Source: Euryarchaeota archaeon UBA346
GTDB lineage: Archaea > Thermoplasmatota > E2 > DHVEG-1
DNA: 15,668 nt
Reading direction: 5' to 3'
Assembly: GCA_002496355.1 (NCBI GenBank)
Contig: DAJP01000009.1
Coordinates: 1-15,668 of the forward strand
Numbering within the stretch: position 1 is the stretch's first letter; the number at the start of each line of letters is the position of its first letter. The notes under the pieces were generated by a model. It had not been told where the DNA came from. It did no database searches and worked only from the letters and a program-made list of their open reading frames with translations. A program made the translations under genes and the position numbers. This document shows positions 6,842 through 13,911 of the stretch, piece by piece.

Positions 6842-8005
6842 TTAGAACGCGTTATTCAGAAGACTTAATATCTCCGGTTTCCCAAGTTTTTTGAATTTCC
6901 CTAAATCACCATGGACCACTGCTTTTTCAACCATTACCACAAGAGCGTTTTGCGTAACCCCAACATCCCGGAGTTTCTGAGGCATCCCAAGAGCAGTAAA
7001 AAACTCCCTTGTTTTCTCTATCCCTTCCTTGGCAACCGTCCGATCGTTGTTCCCCGTAATCATCCAGACGTTCCGAGCGTACTCAACAAATTTACTCATC
7101 GTCTCATCACTCAGAACAAGCTCCATCCAATAGGGAGTCAGAATCGCTAAACCAACCCCATGAGTCACATCAAACATCGCACTAAGCGCATGTTCTACCC
7201 CATGGGTCGCCCAATCACTCACCCGGCCATATCCAAGAAGACCATTGAGTGCGATACTGCTAGTCCACATCAATTGTGCCCGCGCCTCATAATCCCTAGG
7301 TGCTTCGAGAGCAACGGGACCGTACTGGATACAAGTTTTCAGTAGACCCTCCGCCAATCGATTCTGCAGAAATGCATCCCGAGTCGGACTGAAGTACTGC
7401 TCAAGGATATGGCTGAAGATATCAACAGTCCCTGCCGCGGTTTGATTCTCTGACATTGAGAAGGTATAGGTGGGGTCAAGAATAGAGAACCGAGGCCGCA
7501 GGACATCCTTATGGATCGCAAGTTTCTCTGTTGTTTCCTCATTTGATATCACCGCATTCCCATTCATTTCAGAGCCCGTCCCAGAAAACGTAAGCACCGT
7601 CCCGATTGGAAGAGCTTTTTTCACAGAAGCATCGCCCAACACGAAGAGATCCCAGGGATCACCATCGTGATAATACCCGGTGGCAATCGTCTTTGCCGAA
7701 TCAATCACACTACCACCACCAACAGCAACAATACATTGGATATCATGGTCCCTGCAAAGACGAACACCTTGCCTCACAAGAGAAATCCGTGGGTTTGGCT
7801 GCACTCCGGACAGCTCATGATATACCAAACCATTCTGCGAGAAAATATCAATAACTGTATCATATAAACCAGTTTTTTTAATGCTCCCCTGACCAGATAC
7901 AAACAAAACCCGTGTACCATACTGCTTCAGTTCATCTCCTAGATGTTCAATCGAATTTCTCCCAAAAAAGATTCTTGTCGAAACATTGTAGTTAAAATTT
8001 AGCAT
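6842..8005 (-). CDS. Iron-containing (group III) alcohol dehydrogenase
   Basis: A 387-residue cytoplasmic NAD(P)-dependent dehydrogenase of the Fe-ADH/butanol dehydrogenase family. The nucleotide-binding loop is at 96-105 (GGGSVIDSAK) and the second glycine-rich site is SGTGSEMNGNAVIS (141-154). Four metal ligands are recognisable: Asp195 and His199 in TVDIFSHILEQYF, and His268 and His282, 14 residues apart, in ATHGVEHALS...DVTHG. The start MLNFNYNVSTRIFFG is the usual family N-terminus, and GAGGCAGG upstream is a good ribosome-binding site. It resembles the BdhA/YqdH branch, which reduces aldehydes to alcohols during fermentation, but the substrate is not determinable. It stands alone, downstream of the antiporter on the same strand, separated from it by an oligo-T terminator and a TATA-like box. 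Confidence 0.93.
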   Translation of the reverse strand: MLNFNYNVSTRIFFGRNSIEHLGDELKQYGTRVLFVSGQGSIKKTGLYDTVIDIFSQNGLVYHELSGVQPNPRISLVRQGVRLCRDHDIQCIVAVGGGSVIDSAKTIATGYYHDGDPWDLFVLGDASVKKALPIGTVLTFSGTGSEMNGNAVISNEETTEKLAIHKDVLRPRFSILDPTYTFSMSENQTAAGTVDIFSHILEQYFSPTRDAFLQNRLAEGLLKTCIQYGPVALEAPRDYEARAQLMWTSSIALNGLLGYGRVSDWATHGVEHALSAMFDVTHGVGLAILTPYWMELVLSDETMSKFVEYARNVWMITGNNDRTVAKEGIEKTREFFTALGMPQKLRDVGVTQNALVVMVEKAVVHGDLGKFKKLGKPEILSLLNNAF

Positions 8006-8041
8006 ATGCCTGCCTCGGTATCAACATCAATGATTTTATTC

Positions 8042-8049
8042 AATTTAAA
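8042..8049 (-). promoter_or_regulatory. TATA-like box for the alcohol dehydrogenase gene
   Basis: On the minus strand this reads TTTAAATT, about 40 bases before the ATG at 8005. It predicts a leader of roughly 15 bases that carries the GAGGCAGG ribosome-binding site. It lies just past the oligo-T terminator of the preceding gene. Confidence 0.4.
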
Positions 8050-8057
8050 GATTCGCG

Positions 8058-8069
8058 AAAAAAAAAAAA
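8058..8069 (-). terminator. Oligo-T terminator after the antiporter gene
   Basis: Twelve consecutive T residues on the minus strand lie about 10 bases after the antiporter stop codon, preceded by a further T5 run. An uninterrupted oligo-T is the usual archaeal intrinsic terminator. It separates the antiporter and alcohol dehydrogenase transcripts. Confidence 0.65.
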
Positions 8070-8079
8070 TACTAAAAAG

Positions 8080-9642
8080 TTATCCTAGGGTTTTCTGAGT
8101 TGAAAAGAGCAGCTTCAAAGTAAAAAACGCAAGAGTAGTCCCAAGAAAGATCCCTATGAGCGCTGATAATTTTTCAATTACAGTCATACCAACAGAGCTT
8201 TGGATCACAAACCCACATAAAAGAATCGTACCTACCCCTATGATGTATGTGATATGACGGTTTGTTTTTGCTGTACTATGCAAAGGAGCCTTTCTCCATA
8301 TTTCCATATACCTCTTACAGTTATCGCAGAACCATCTGTTATTTACAGGATCTAATCGTAACGCGGAGAAACATTCTGGACAATGAGGATGATGATAGGA
8401 CGATAGTTTTGTTTTCGTTTTTCCAATTCTTTTCCCCAATGGGGATCCCATGCTCCGTTTGAGCAATATAGGAGACACGAGACAACTGGTGAATATGAGA
8501 AAGAGAGTAGCAGTCCTCAGCTGATTCGCAAGATAACCACCGGGGTCACCAAAGATACCGCGATCTATCCCAGTTGAGACAATGATTAATGCAACACCCA
8601 TTACGGGCATCATCCCAATACCCACACTAATCGCTTCCTGTCGTTTAAACCCTGAAATCCGTGCTCCGATCGAGCTGCCAAGGAAATTTCCAAGCATCCC
8701 AAAGACGATAAAAACAGCACAAAATATCAACAGGGATTGTATTTGGTTTGACCCAAAGAGCGACAAAAAGTTAAAGCTAGCCCCAACCCATACAAAAAAT
8801 AAGGGGACGAAAAATGCATAACCAATGGTTTTGATATATTCAGCTAGAGTCCCAGCCTGTGGTGTTTTTTTGAAAAAAACCCCTGCAATAAACGCTCCAA
8901 TAATCGCTGTCAATCCCATATTTTCGGCAAAAGCTGCAAATAAAAAACAAATACCTAAACCAATTGTGAGGGCGATAACAGGAGCATGACGTTTTGTATC
9001 CCTGCTCGTTGAATAACGAACAAAGAGGAAACCAACAAGAATGGTAAGGATAAAGAAAAGAGAAATCTGAAACAGAAGGACGAACGAATTGCCAACCCCG
9101 AAGACCAACGCAAAAAAAACCATGGCAAGAACATCATTGACAACCAGGGCAGTACGTAACGTTAACCCAACCCGAGATGATAATAAATCCATGTCTGAGA
9201 GAATTCTGATAGCAATCGTCGTTGATGTTGCTAAAAAAATCGTGCCAATCGCCATGCTCTGCAGAACACTCAAATGGAACAACTGACCCACACCACATCC
9301 GATGAGAAAAGGGATGATAATCCCAAAAACACCAACACTTATCCCTGTTTTCCGTGTTTTTTTCAGATCGCCCAGATTTGTCTCAAGACCAACAATAAAT
9401 AGGAGAAACACCACACCGATAAACGCGATCTCTTTGAACTCAGGTGATGTTAAATCAAGGGTGAATTCAAAAACAGATGTATCAAAGAGAGAGAGGGATG
9501 ATCCGGATAGCAATCCTAGACAACAAGGACCTAGGACGATTCCTGCAATGATTTCACCAATGACACCTGGTTGTTTAATTTTTTCAAATGCTATGCCGAA
9601 AATCTTAGCAAATATAATCGCTAAAGTAATTTCAAGCAGCAT
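8080..9642 (-). CDS. CPA2-type cation/proton antiporter fused to a zinc ribbon and two extra membrane helices
   Basis: Membrane protein of 520 residues. Residues 1 to about 400 are a Na+/H+ exchanger domain of the CPA2 (KefB/NapA-like) type: QPGVIGEIIAGIVLGP near the start, FLLFIVGLETNL, VNDVLAMVFFALVFG with the acidic residue of the ion site, and later SIGIGMMPVMG-like segments. The usual KefB/TrkA-N domain is absent. Instead there is a four-cysteine zinc ribbon (Cys421, Cys424, Cys439, Cys442; PHCPECFSAL and RWFCDNCKRYM) followed by two hydrophobic helices (about 464-482 and 493-514). The frame extends upstream to an ATG at 9780, but that extension is not antiporter-like, overlaps the divergent CBS gene and would span the promoter. 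The start at 9642 (MLLEITLAII) lies about 45 bases from a strong TATA-like box. It likely exchanges Na+ or K+ for H+; ion specificity is unknown. Confidence 0.88.
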   Translation of the reverse strand: MLLEITLAIIFAKIFGIAFEKIKQPGVIGEIIAGIVLGPCCLGLLSGSSLSLFDTSVFEFTLDLTSPEFKEIAFIGVVFLLFIVGLETNLGDLKKTRKTGISVGVFGIIIPFLIGCGVGQLFHLSVLQSMAIGTIFLATSTTIAIRILSDMDLLSSRVGLTLRTALVVNDVLAMVFFALVFGVGNSFVLLFQISLFFILTILVGFLFVRYSTSRDTKRHAPVIALTIGLGICFLFAAFAENMGLTAIIGAFIAGVFFKKTPQAGTLAEYIKTIGYAFFVPLFFVWVGASFNFLSLFGSNQIQSLLIFCAVFIVFGMLGNFLGSSIGARISGFKRQEAISVGIGMMPVMGVALIIVSTGIDRGIFGDPGGYLANQLRTATLFLIFTSCLVSPILLKRSMGSPLGKRIGKTKTKLSSYHHPHCPECFSALRLDPVNNRWFCDNCKRYMEIWRKAPLHSTAKTNRHITYIIGVGTILLCGFVIQSSVGMTVIEKLSALIGIFLGTTLAFFTLKLLFSTQKTLG

Positions 9643-9684
9643 AGAGCCAGCATCCCATCGATTATACAACGTATCGAACACACA

Positions 9685-9692
9685 TATATAAA
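9685..9692 (-). promoter_or_regulatory. TATA-like box for the antiporter gene
   Basis: On the minus strand this reads TTTATATA, one of the best TATA matches in the window. It would start transcription near 9662, about 20 bases before the ATG at 9642, and so rules against the longer frame from 9780. Confidence 0.55.
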
Positions 9693-9717
9693 AGCATGCG
9701 ATTTGTTCCTCAATAGG

Positions 9718-9725
9718 TTTTAAAT
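9718..9725 (+). promoter_or_regulatory. TATA-like box for the CBS-domain gene
   Basis: TTTAAATA is centred about 34 bases before the ATG at 9756, giving a nearly leaderless transcript. Together with the minus-strand box at 9685-9692 it forms a compact divergent promoter region of 113 bases. Confidence 0.45.
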
Positions 9726-9755
9726 ATTTTAAAATGATTTTCGCTGTGATAGAAG

Positions 9756-10232
9756 ATGTGTGAGAAAAAAAAATCAACAACCAATTTCTATGATATAAAG
9801 GTAAAAGATATCATGGTCTCTACGAAATCTGATATCACATGTATCGAGGAGACTGCAGAAATAGCAATTGTGCTCTCCAATATAAAAAACAAGGACCATG
9901 TATGGATAATGGATAGTACTGAGCCAACTCATCTTCTTGGAATCATTACTCAATCAGATACTCTTGCATTTTTTTCCCCACCCTTAACATCGTCTCAATC
10001 GTTTGAAAACCCAGATCCTCGATCGATACAATATGGAGTAAGTATCACGGCCTCAGAAATCATGTCTAAAAAACCTGTGACGTCATCTCCCGATGAGACA
10101 ATCAGGGACATCCTTGTAAAAATGAAGGAACAGAAAATTAAACATCTTCCGGTAGTAGATGACGCAGGTCAACTCATTGGCGAGATTTCTTTAAATGAGA
10201 TCATCCAGGAATATTCAAGGCATTTCAAATAA
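9756..10232 (+). CDS. Two-CBS-domain protein
   Basis: A 158-residue soluble protein made of a tandem CBS pair (Bateman module) and little else. CBS1 spans about residues 14-72 (VKDIMVSTKSDITCIEETAE ... LLGIITQSDTL). CBS2 spans about 98-155 (ASEIMSKKPVTSSPDETIRD ... IKHLPVVDDAGQLIGEISL). The CBS2 motif is canonical; CBS1 is more diverged (HVWIMDSTEP in place of the usual LPVVD). CBS pairs bind adenosine nucleotides (AMP, ATP, SAM) or similar ligands and regulate partner proteins, including ion transporters. It is divergent from the cation/proton antiporter with 113 bases between start codons, which suggests a shared control region and possibly a regulatory partnership. That link is inference. 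There is no DNA-binding domain. Confidence 0.9.
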   Translation: MCEKKKSTTNFYDIKVKDIMVSTKSDITCIEETAEIAIVLSNIKNKDHVWIMDSTEPTHLLGIITQSDTLAFFSPPLTSSQSFENPDPRSIQYGVSITASEIMSKKPVTSSPDETIRDILVKMKEQKIKHLPVVDDAGQLIGEISLNEIIQEYSRHFK

Positions 10233-10293
10233 AACAATCAAAGGAAAAAAATTGAAATTTCCTGATAATCGTTTTTCGTAATCTCCATAGAAA

Positions 10294-10302
10294 GTTTTAT
10301 AT
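10294..10302 (+). promoter_or_regulatory. TATA-like box for the M14 peptidase gene
   Basis: GTTTTATAT is centred about 37 bases before the ATG at 10335. The predicted leader of about 10 bases carries GTGGGGA (10324-10330) as a possible ribosome-binding site. A second AT-rich stretch at 10312-10320 is too close to the start to be the main box. Confidence 0.45.
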
Positions 10303-10334
10303 CAGAAGGGGGTATATTTACATGTGGGGATATT

Positions 10335-12377
10335 ATGAAGAAACATTTCCTAAAAATAATAATCTCAGGTATCGTAGCTCTCACGCTCCTTACCACCATC
10401 CTGCCGACTTCTGCATATTCAAATGATATGCAAGAACAAACGACAACGACACAAATCACCAAAGAAACCGAACAGAACAGCAATTTCGGTCCAAGCTGGT
10501 ATAACAAACCATCGACCTATGCACAGCTCATCAGCTGGTACCAAGCACTTGAAACCCAATATCCAGATTACATCGAAGTCTTCAAAGCAAACGTCCTATA
10601 CAACACCGGGACAATCCCAAATGGGTATGATGATTACTACATCAGAATCACCAATGAATCACTCGGGTTACATAAACCAGAGGTGCTCTTCCTCGGTGGT
10701 CCTCATGGTGATGAAACCGTTGGAACCATCGGTATGTTCTGGTTCACGGATTGGTTGATGCGCATGGCGTTCACCGACGAACCAAGCCCGTATTATTCAA
10801 AAGACTGGCTGCGATGGTTTATCGACAACAGAGAAATCTACCTCGAAGCATCTCACAATCCCTATGGTTTTGATCAAGATGGACGGTACGATTCCCATGG
10901 TTGGGACCTCAACAGAGAAGCAGATATGAACTGGGACCCGGGTGAACCAACTGGTGGAATATGGGCGAGTGTCAATGGTAAAACACTCCACGCTTTCGTT
11001 GATAATCATACCATTCGACTCGGGGCTGATTTCCATGGTGGTGCACGCATGTTACTCTATTCTTGGGGAAACATGCATAGCAACATAGTCGGGACAAGTC
11101 CGATCACAGGGTATTCGTATAACTATGCTCCACCAGATTTTTACTTCCATGACGCCTCTAGCCTTCGATTAGGGGACTACATTGGTGATTACGGGGGAAA
11201 CCTCGATAAATATAGTATAGGGACAATCCCTGATACCGTTGGATATACCGTAGGCGGTGGAATCTGTCCCTGGGCGTATGGTGCAGATGTCGAGAAAAAT
11301 CCAGTAGAAGACCAATATGTTCAAGATGAAGTATGGGGCAATTATTATGGTGCAGGAGTACTCTGGCTTTCTCCGGAGATGTCTAACACAAAGAACCCTG
11401 GTCAGGATACCTTCGGAAACGATACCGTTGCTCGCTATGGCGCTGAAATCCGACGTGTGATCTTACACGAAACCGACCTAGCACAACCGTACCTCCGCTG
11501 GCAATCTGGTGTTCAAGATGATGATATCGTTATCACTAACACACCAGTGAACTTCACCTGGCAGGTGAACGGAAGCATGGTCGTCGACCATACCTACCTC
11601 CAATACGGAAACAACCCAAATCCGATTCAAACATGGACGTATACCACAACTGACCATGATGAGCACAGTGGTGATTATATCGGTGGTACGGGGTGGGACA
11701 ACGCGTTGAACGGACAAACCGATGGAACAACCTATGTAGAACAACTCACCTTCACCGTTCCAGGAGAATATTATTTTGTTGCAAAAGCTCAGGTCGATCA
11801 AGTCTACAAGAACGTGCTACGACCAGATGTTTACCTCAACAACCCGTATCTCAGGATGATCAAAGAACGAACCAATGATTCATACCATGAAATATTAGAA
11901 GGATCTGATGGTATCGAAGAGATAAATGGACAGACCTGGTGGTACAGCCCAGTTCTCCATGTCTCCGTCTACCCTGAAAACGAAGCGCCGAACATCCCTG
12001 ACAAACCCACGGGACCCGCAAAAGGAAAACCCGGCACCACGTACAACTACCGGACCACCACCATAGATCCGGAAGGGGACCAAGTGTATTACATGTGGGA
12101 CTGGGGCGATGGGAACATCAGCGAATGGCTCGGACCATTCAATTCAGGAAGTGTGGGAAGTGCCCAGAAATCCTATAGCACCAAAGGGCAATACCTTATC
12201 AAAGTAAAAGCGAAAGATGTATGGGGCGCAGAGACCGACTGGTCAGAACCATTAGACATCACGATGCCAAAGGACGCTTCCTACCAATTCAGATTCCTGT
12301 TCCTGCAGCTTCTTGAGCATCTCTTCGAGCGATTCCCAAATGCGTTCCCAGTGCTCCGACAACTCGTGGGGTATTAA
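10335..12377 (+). CDS. Secreted M14 zinc carboxypeptidase with PKD-like domain
   Basis: A 680-residue exported metallopeptidase. Residues 1 to about 28 form a Sec signal peptide (basic MKKH, a hydrophobic core, then TSAYS). The M14 catalytic domain runs from about 55 to 390. Zinc ligands are His124 and Glu127 in GGPHGDETVG and His234 in GADFHGGARM. The substrate-binding Asn193-Arg194 pair lies in GWDLNREAD, and Glu348 in LWLSPEMS is the likely catalytic glutamate. It should remove C-terminal residues from peptides outside the cell. A beta-rich linker follows, then a PKD-like domain (about 552-645) with the hallmark YYMWDWGDGN and the repeated YSTKGQYLIKVKAKDVWG strand. The final 27 residues form a hydrophobic/amphipathic tail ending FPNAFPVLRQLVGY, which may be a sorting or anchoring signal. 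With the C25 peptidase it suggests extracellular protein breakdown. The family call is secure; exact specificity is not. Confidence 0.93.
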   Translation: MKKHFLKIIISGIVALTLLTTILPTSAYSNDMQEQTTTTQITKETEQNSNFGPSWYNKPSTYAQLISWYQALETQYPDYIEVFKANVLYNTGTIPNGYDDYYIRITNESLGLHKPEVLFLGGPHGDETVGTIGMFWFTDWLMRMAFTDEPSPYYSKDWLRWFIDNREIYLEASHNPYGFDQDGRYDSHGWDLNREADMNWDPGEPTGGIWASVNGKTLHAFVDNHTIRLGADFHGGARMLLYSWGNMHSNIVGTSPITGYSYNYAPPDFYFHDASSLRLGDYIGDYGGNLDKYSIGTIPDTVGYTVGGGICPWAYGADVEKNPVEDQYVQDEVWGNYYGAGVLWLSPEMSNTKNPGQDTFGNDTVARYGAEIRRVILHETDLAQPYLRWQSGVQDDDIVITNTPVNFTWQVNGSMVVDHTYLQYGNNPNPIQTWTYTTTDHDEHSGDYIGGTGWDNALNGQTDGTTYVEQLTFTVPGEYYFVAKAQVDQVYKNVLRPDVYLNNPYLRMIKERTNDSYHEILEGSDGIEEINGQTWWYSPVLHVSVYPENEAPNIPDKPTGPAKGKPGTTYNYRTTTIDPEGDQVYYMWDWGDGNISEWLGPFNSGSVGSAQKSYSTKGQYLIKVKAKDVWGAETDWSEPLDITMPKDASYQFRFLFLQLLEHLFERFPNAFPVLRQLVGY

Positions 12378-12394
12378 CCACCCCTCGTTCTCTC

Positions 12395-12403
12395 TTTTTT
12401 TTT
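12395..12403 (+). terminator. Oligo-T terminator after the M14 peptidase gene
   Basis: Nine consecutive T residues lie 18 bases after the stop codon at 12377, within a longer pyrimidine-rich stretch. Position and composition fit an archaeal terminator. Confidence 0.55.
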
Positions 12404-12447
12404 AAAAATATTTCTCTATAAGATCAGATAAATGTACAATTTTTTAG

Positions 12448-12489
12448 AAATGAATTATATAAACAAAAAATTCATTTTTATTTTTTCTA
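12448..12489. repeat. Perfect 9-bp inverted repeat with T-rich flank (possible bidirectional terminator)
   Basis: AAATGAATT at 12448-12456 is the exact reverse complement of AATTCATTT at 12469-12477, with a 12-base loop. The right arm runs into a T-rich stretch on the plus strand, and the minus strand also has T runs here. The element lies between the M14 peptidase and the 3' end of the tRNA gene, so it could end transcription from both sides. The stem is entirely AT apart from one GC pair per arm, so its stability is low. Confidence 0.35.
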
Positions 12490-12519
12490 AAGGTATGAAT
12501 TCTTAAGTATTATTATATA

Positions 12520-12593
12520 CGCCCGCACCGGGATTCGAACCCGGGTCTGAGGCTCCGCAGGCCTCTAGGATATCCAAGCTACCCCATACGGGC
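12520..12593 (-). tRNA. tRNA-Arg (anticodon GCG)
   Basis: The minus strand folds into a full cloverleaf. Acceptor arm GCCCGTA pairs with TGCGGGC (one G-T pair). The D arm carries the GG and A21 residues. The anticodon stem GAGGC/GCCTC encloses loop CTGCGGA, giving anticodon GCG (Arg, codon CGC and CGU). The T arm is CCGGG TTCGAAT CCCGG. The discriminator base is G at 12520. The 3' CCA is not encoded, as usual in archaea, and there is no intron. A minus-strand TATA-like sequence lies near 12633-12639 and a stronger one near 12667-12676, so the transcript probably has a short or moderate leader removed by RNase P. Confidence 0.93.
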
Positions 12594-12666
12594 TGGATGT
12601 GTGATTCTTTACTACCCACAATACAAAAAGGGGATAAAACCACAACAAGAACCGAAAACAAAAATC

Positions 12667-12676
12667 TTTATATAAT
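12667..12676 (-). promoter_or_regulatory. Possible TATA box for the tRNA gene
   Basis: On the minus strand this reads ATTATATAAA, a strong TATA match in the gap between the AsnC-family gene and the tRNA. It is about 75 bases from the mature tRNA 5' end, so a leader of about 50 bases would be needed. The weaker TTTTATC at 12633-12639 is better spaced, and which one is used cannot be decided here. Confidence 0.3.
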
Positions 12677-12701
12677 TGTATCGGACAAGTATTGACACGG
12701 T

Positions 12702-13229
12702 TTACATGAATTCTTTCAACATTTTTCTATCTGGATTCAGGACGTAATGTTTTTTTATAAATATCATTGTTTGCATCATCGTTATCTTCTGGATAGAATG
12801 AGGGTACATGCAAATCACTGTATCGGAAAACTTTTTCGCTTGGGTAAGATTCTCAGCGGTAAACGTCAGAATCCAGTCGTATTCACCATGGATATAAGCA
12901 CTGGTTTCCATTATAATTCCTAGCTTTGCGGCAGACTCTTCCATTTTTCTTGAAATGATTGTGTCAACATCTTTTTCTTCTGTTTTTATCCCCTTTAATT
13001 TCAACATCATTATAAAATGTATCAGCCCCATTTTCTTTTCATCAGAAACAGTGGTATATCCCCAAATCAGTTTATTTGCTTCTAATTGTTTGATCATTCT
13101 CCATGCTTTTTGTCGTGAGAATCCACAGTGTACCGCGATCGTGTCGATATTTTCATTGGAGTTTTTCTGAAGTTCTGCCAGCAGCTTCATTTCATCTTTT
13201 TGTATCTGTGCCTTAGTACTTTTTACCAT
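12702..13229 (-). CDS. Lrp/AsnC family transcriptional regulator
   Basis: A 175-residue DNA-binding regulator. Residues about 10-65 form the AsnC-type helix-turn-helix (DEMKLLAELQKNSNENIDTI, then CGFSRQKAWRMIKQLEANKL as the recognition region and IWGYTTVSDEKKMGL as the link). Residues about 75-150 resemble the ligand-binding/oligomerisation RAM domain, with the characteristic HGEYDWILTFTAENLTQAKKF. Such proteins are octamer-forming regulators that usually sense amino acids. The C-terminal 25 residues (HYVLNPDRKMLKEFM) extend a little beyond the typical length of about 150. It is a single gene. A TATA-like box at 13251-13263 lies about 28 bases before the ATG, so the mRNA is essentially leaderless. 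The target genes cannot be told from the sequence. Confidence 0.88.
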   Translation of the reverse strand: MVKSTKAQIQKDEMKLLAELQKNSNENIDTIAVHCGFSRQKAWRMIKQLEANKLIWGYTTVSDEKKMGLIHFIMMLKLKGIKTEEKDVDTIISRKMEESAAKLGIIMETSAYIHGEYDWILTFTAENLTQAKKFSDTVICMYPHSIQKITMMQTMIFIKKHYVLNPDRKMLKEFM

Positions 13230-13250
13230 AACCCTTTTACGCCCTCAGTA

Positions 13251-13263
13251 TCATATATTATAA
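13251..13263 (-). promoter_or_regulatory. TATA-like box for the AsnC-family gene
   Basis: On the minus strand this reads TTATAATATATGA, centred 28 bases before the ATG at 13229, which predicts transcription starting at or within a few bases of the start codon. Confidence 0.5.
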
Positions 13264-13386
13264 CAATGTTCTTCTATAAAAACGTGTTCTTAAAAATTCA
13301 AAAATTCATCGCTAATCGATATACGTCTTCAACTTTTAATAAGGATATCAGAGAAACACCACCATAGATAAAAGATAGCAACAACC

Positions 13387-13911
13387 TTATTTTATGATAT
13401 CGACCATAGCGACTTTCTCAAGGATAAGGTCACCGTATTTCTCTTCAGGAATCGTTGACAATTCTTCATCAGTGATACCAAAGCGTTTCAACGTACCTCT
13501 GTCGCCTTTTATCACGTTCTCATCGAGTGTAAGATGAAATGTTTTCAGTAGTCTTCGAATCACAGCATCATCGACATTCGGATTCTTTATATGATTCGCT
13601 GAATCTGTCAAAAGAAAAACGATTCCTTGTTTCCCTTTTTTTATCCCCATTTTTTTAATAGCTTTCTGTATCTGCCGTTCACCCGCAGCATATAGCAGTA
13701 TCTCCAACGCAAGGGTGTTTGTCGCATTCATCCCCTGTTGAAACGCTCGTTTCGCATGATTTACTGCTGAAACCACATGGTCCTTCCCATAGATACCCTT
13801 CGCATCAAACGCCTGAATCACGAGCTGTTCCTGAAAAGAAAATTCATTGAGCTGCTGGACGAATGATTCGATATCCTTGATGGTTCCCTGAGTTCCGAGC
13901 ACCGTCATCAT
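13387..13911 (-). CDS. cgi121: KEOPS complex subunit Cgi121
   Basis: A 174-residue protein matching the Cgi121 family (TPRKB in animals), a subunit of the KEOPS complex that makes the universal t6A37 tRNA modification. In archaea Cgi121 binds Bud32 and helps recruit tRNA. Visible features are QAFDAKGIYGKDHVVSAVNH, then the conserved core TNTLALEILLYAAGERQIQK followed by AIKKMGIKKGKQGIVFLLTD, and a C-terminal alpha/beta tail (LKRFGITDEELSTIP). Its ATG overlaps the Hel308 stop by 4 bases (ATGA), so the two are translationally coupled and cotranscribed, with Hel308 first. A GGGGG run about 10 bases upstream may assist initiation. Other KEOPS genes (Kae1, Bud32, Pcc1) are not in this window. Confidence 0.85.
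   Translation of the reverse strand: MMTVLGTQGTIKDIESFVQQLNEFSFQEQLVIQAFDAKGIYGKDHVVSAVNHAKRAFQQGMNATNTLALEILLYAAGERQIQKAIKKMGIKKGKQGIVFLLTDSANHIKNPNVDDAVIRRLLKTFHLTLDENVIKGDRGTLKRFGITDEELSTIPEEKYGDLILEKVAMVDIIK

Noticed and set aside
9643..9780. N-terminal extension of the antiporter frame to an ATG at 9780
   Set aside because: It covers the TATA-like boxes of both divergent genes, overlaps the start of the CBS gene, and does not resemble the antiporter family N-terminus, which begins at MLLEITLAII.
13230..13386. Possible small gene or operator repeats upstream of the AsnC-family gene
   Set aside because: Short frames here lack a ribosome-binding site and look like low-complexity AT-rich sequence. 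The GTTCTT repeats at about 13267 and 13284 are too short and imperfect to call an operator.
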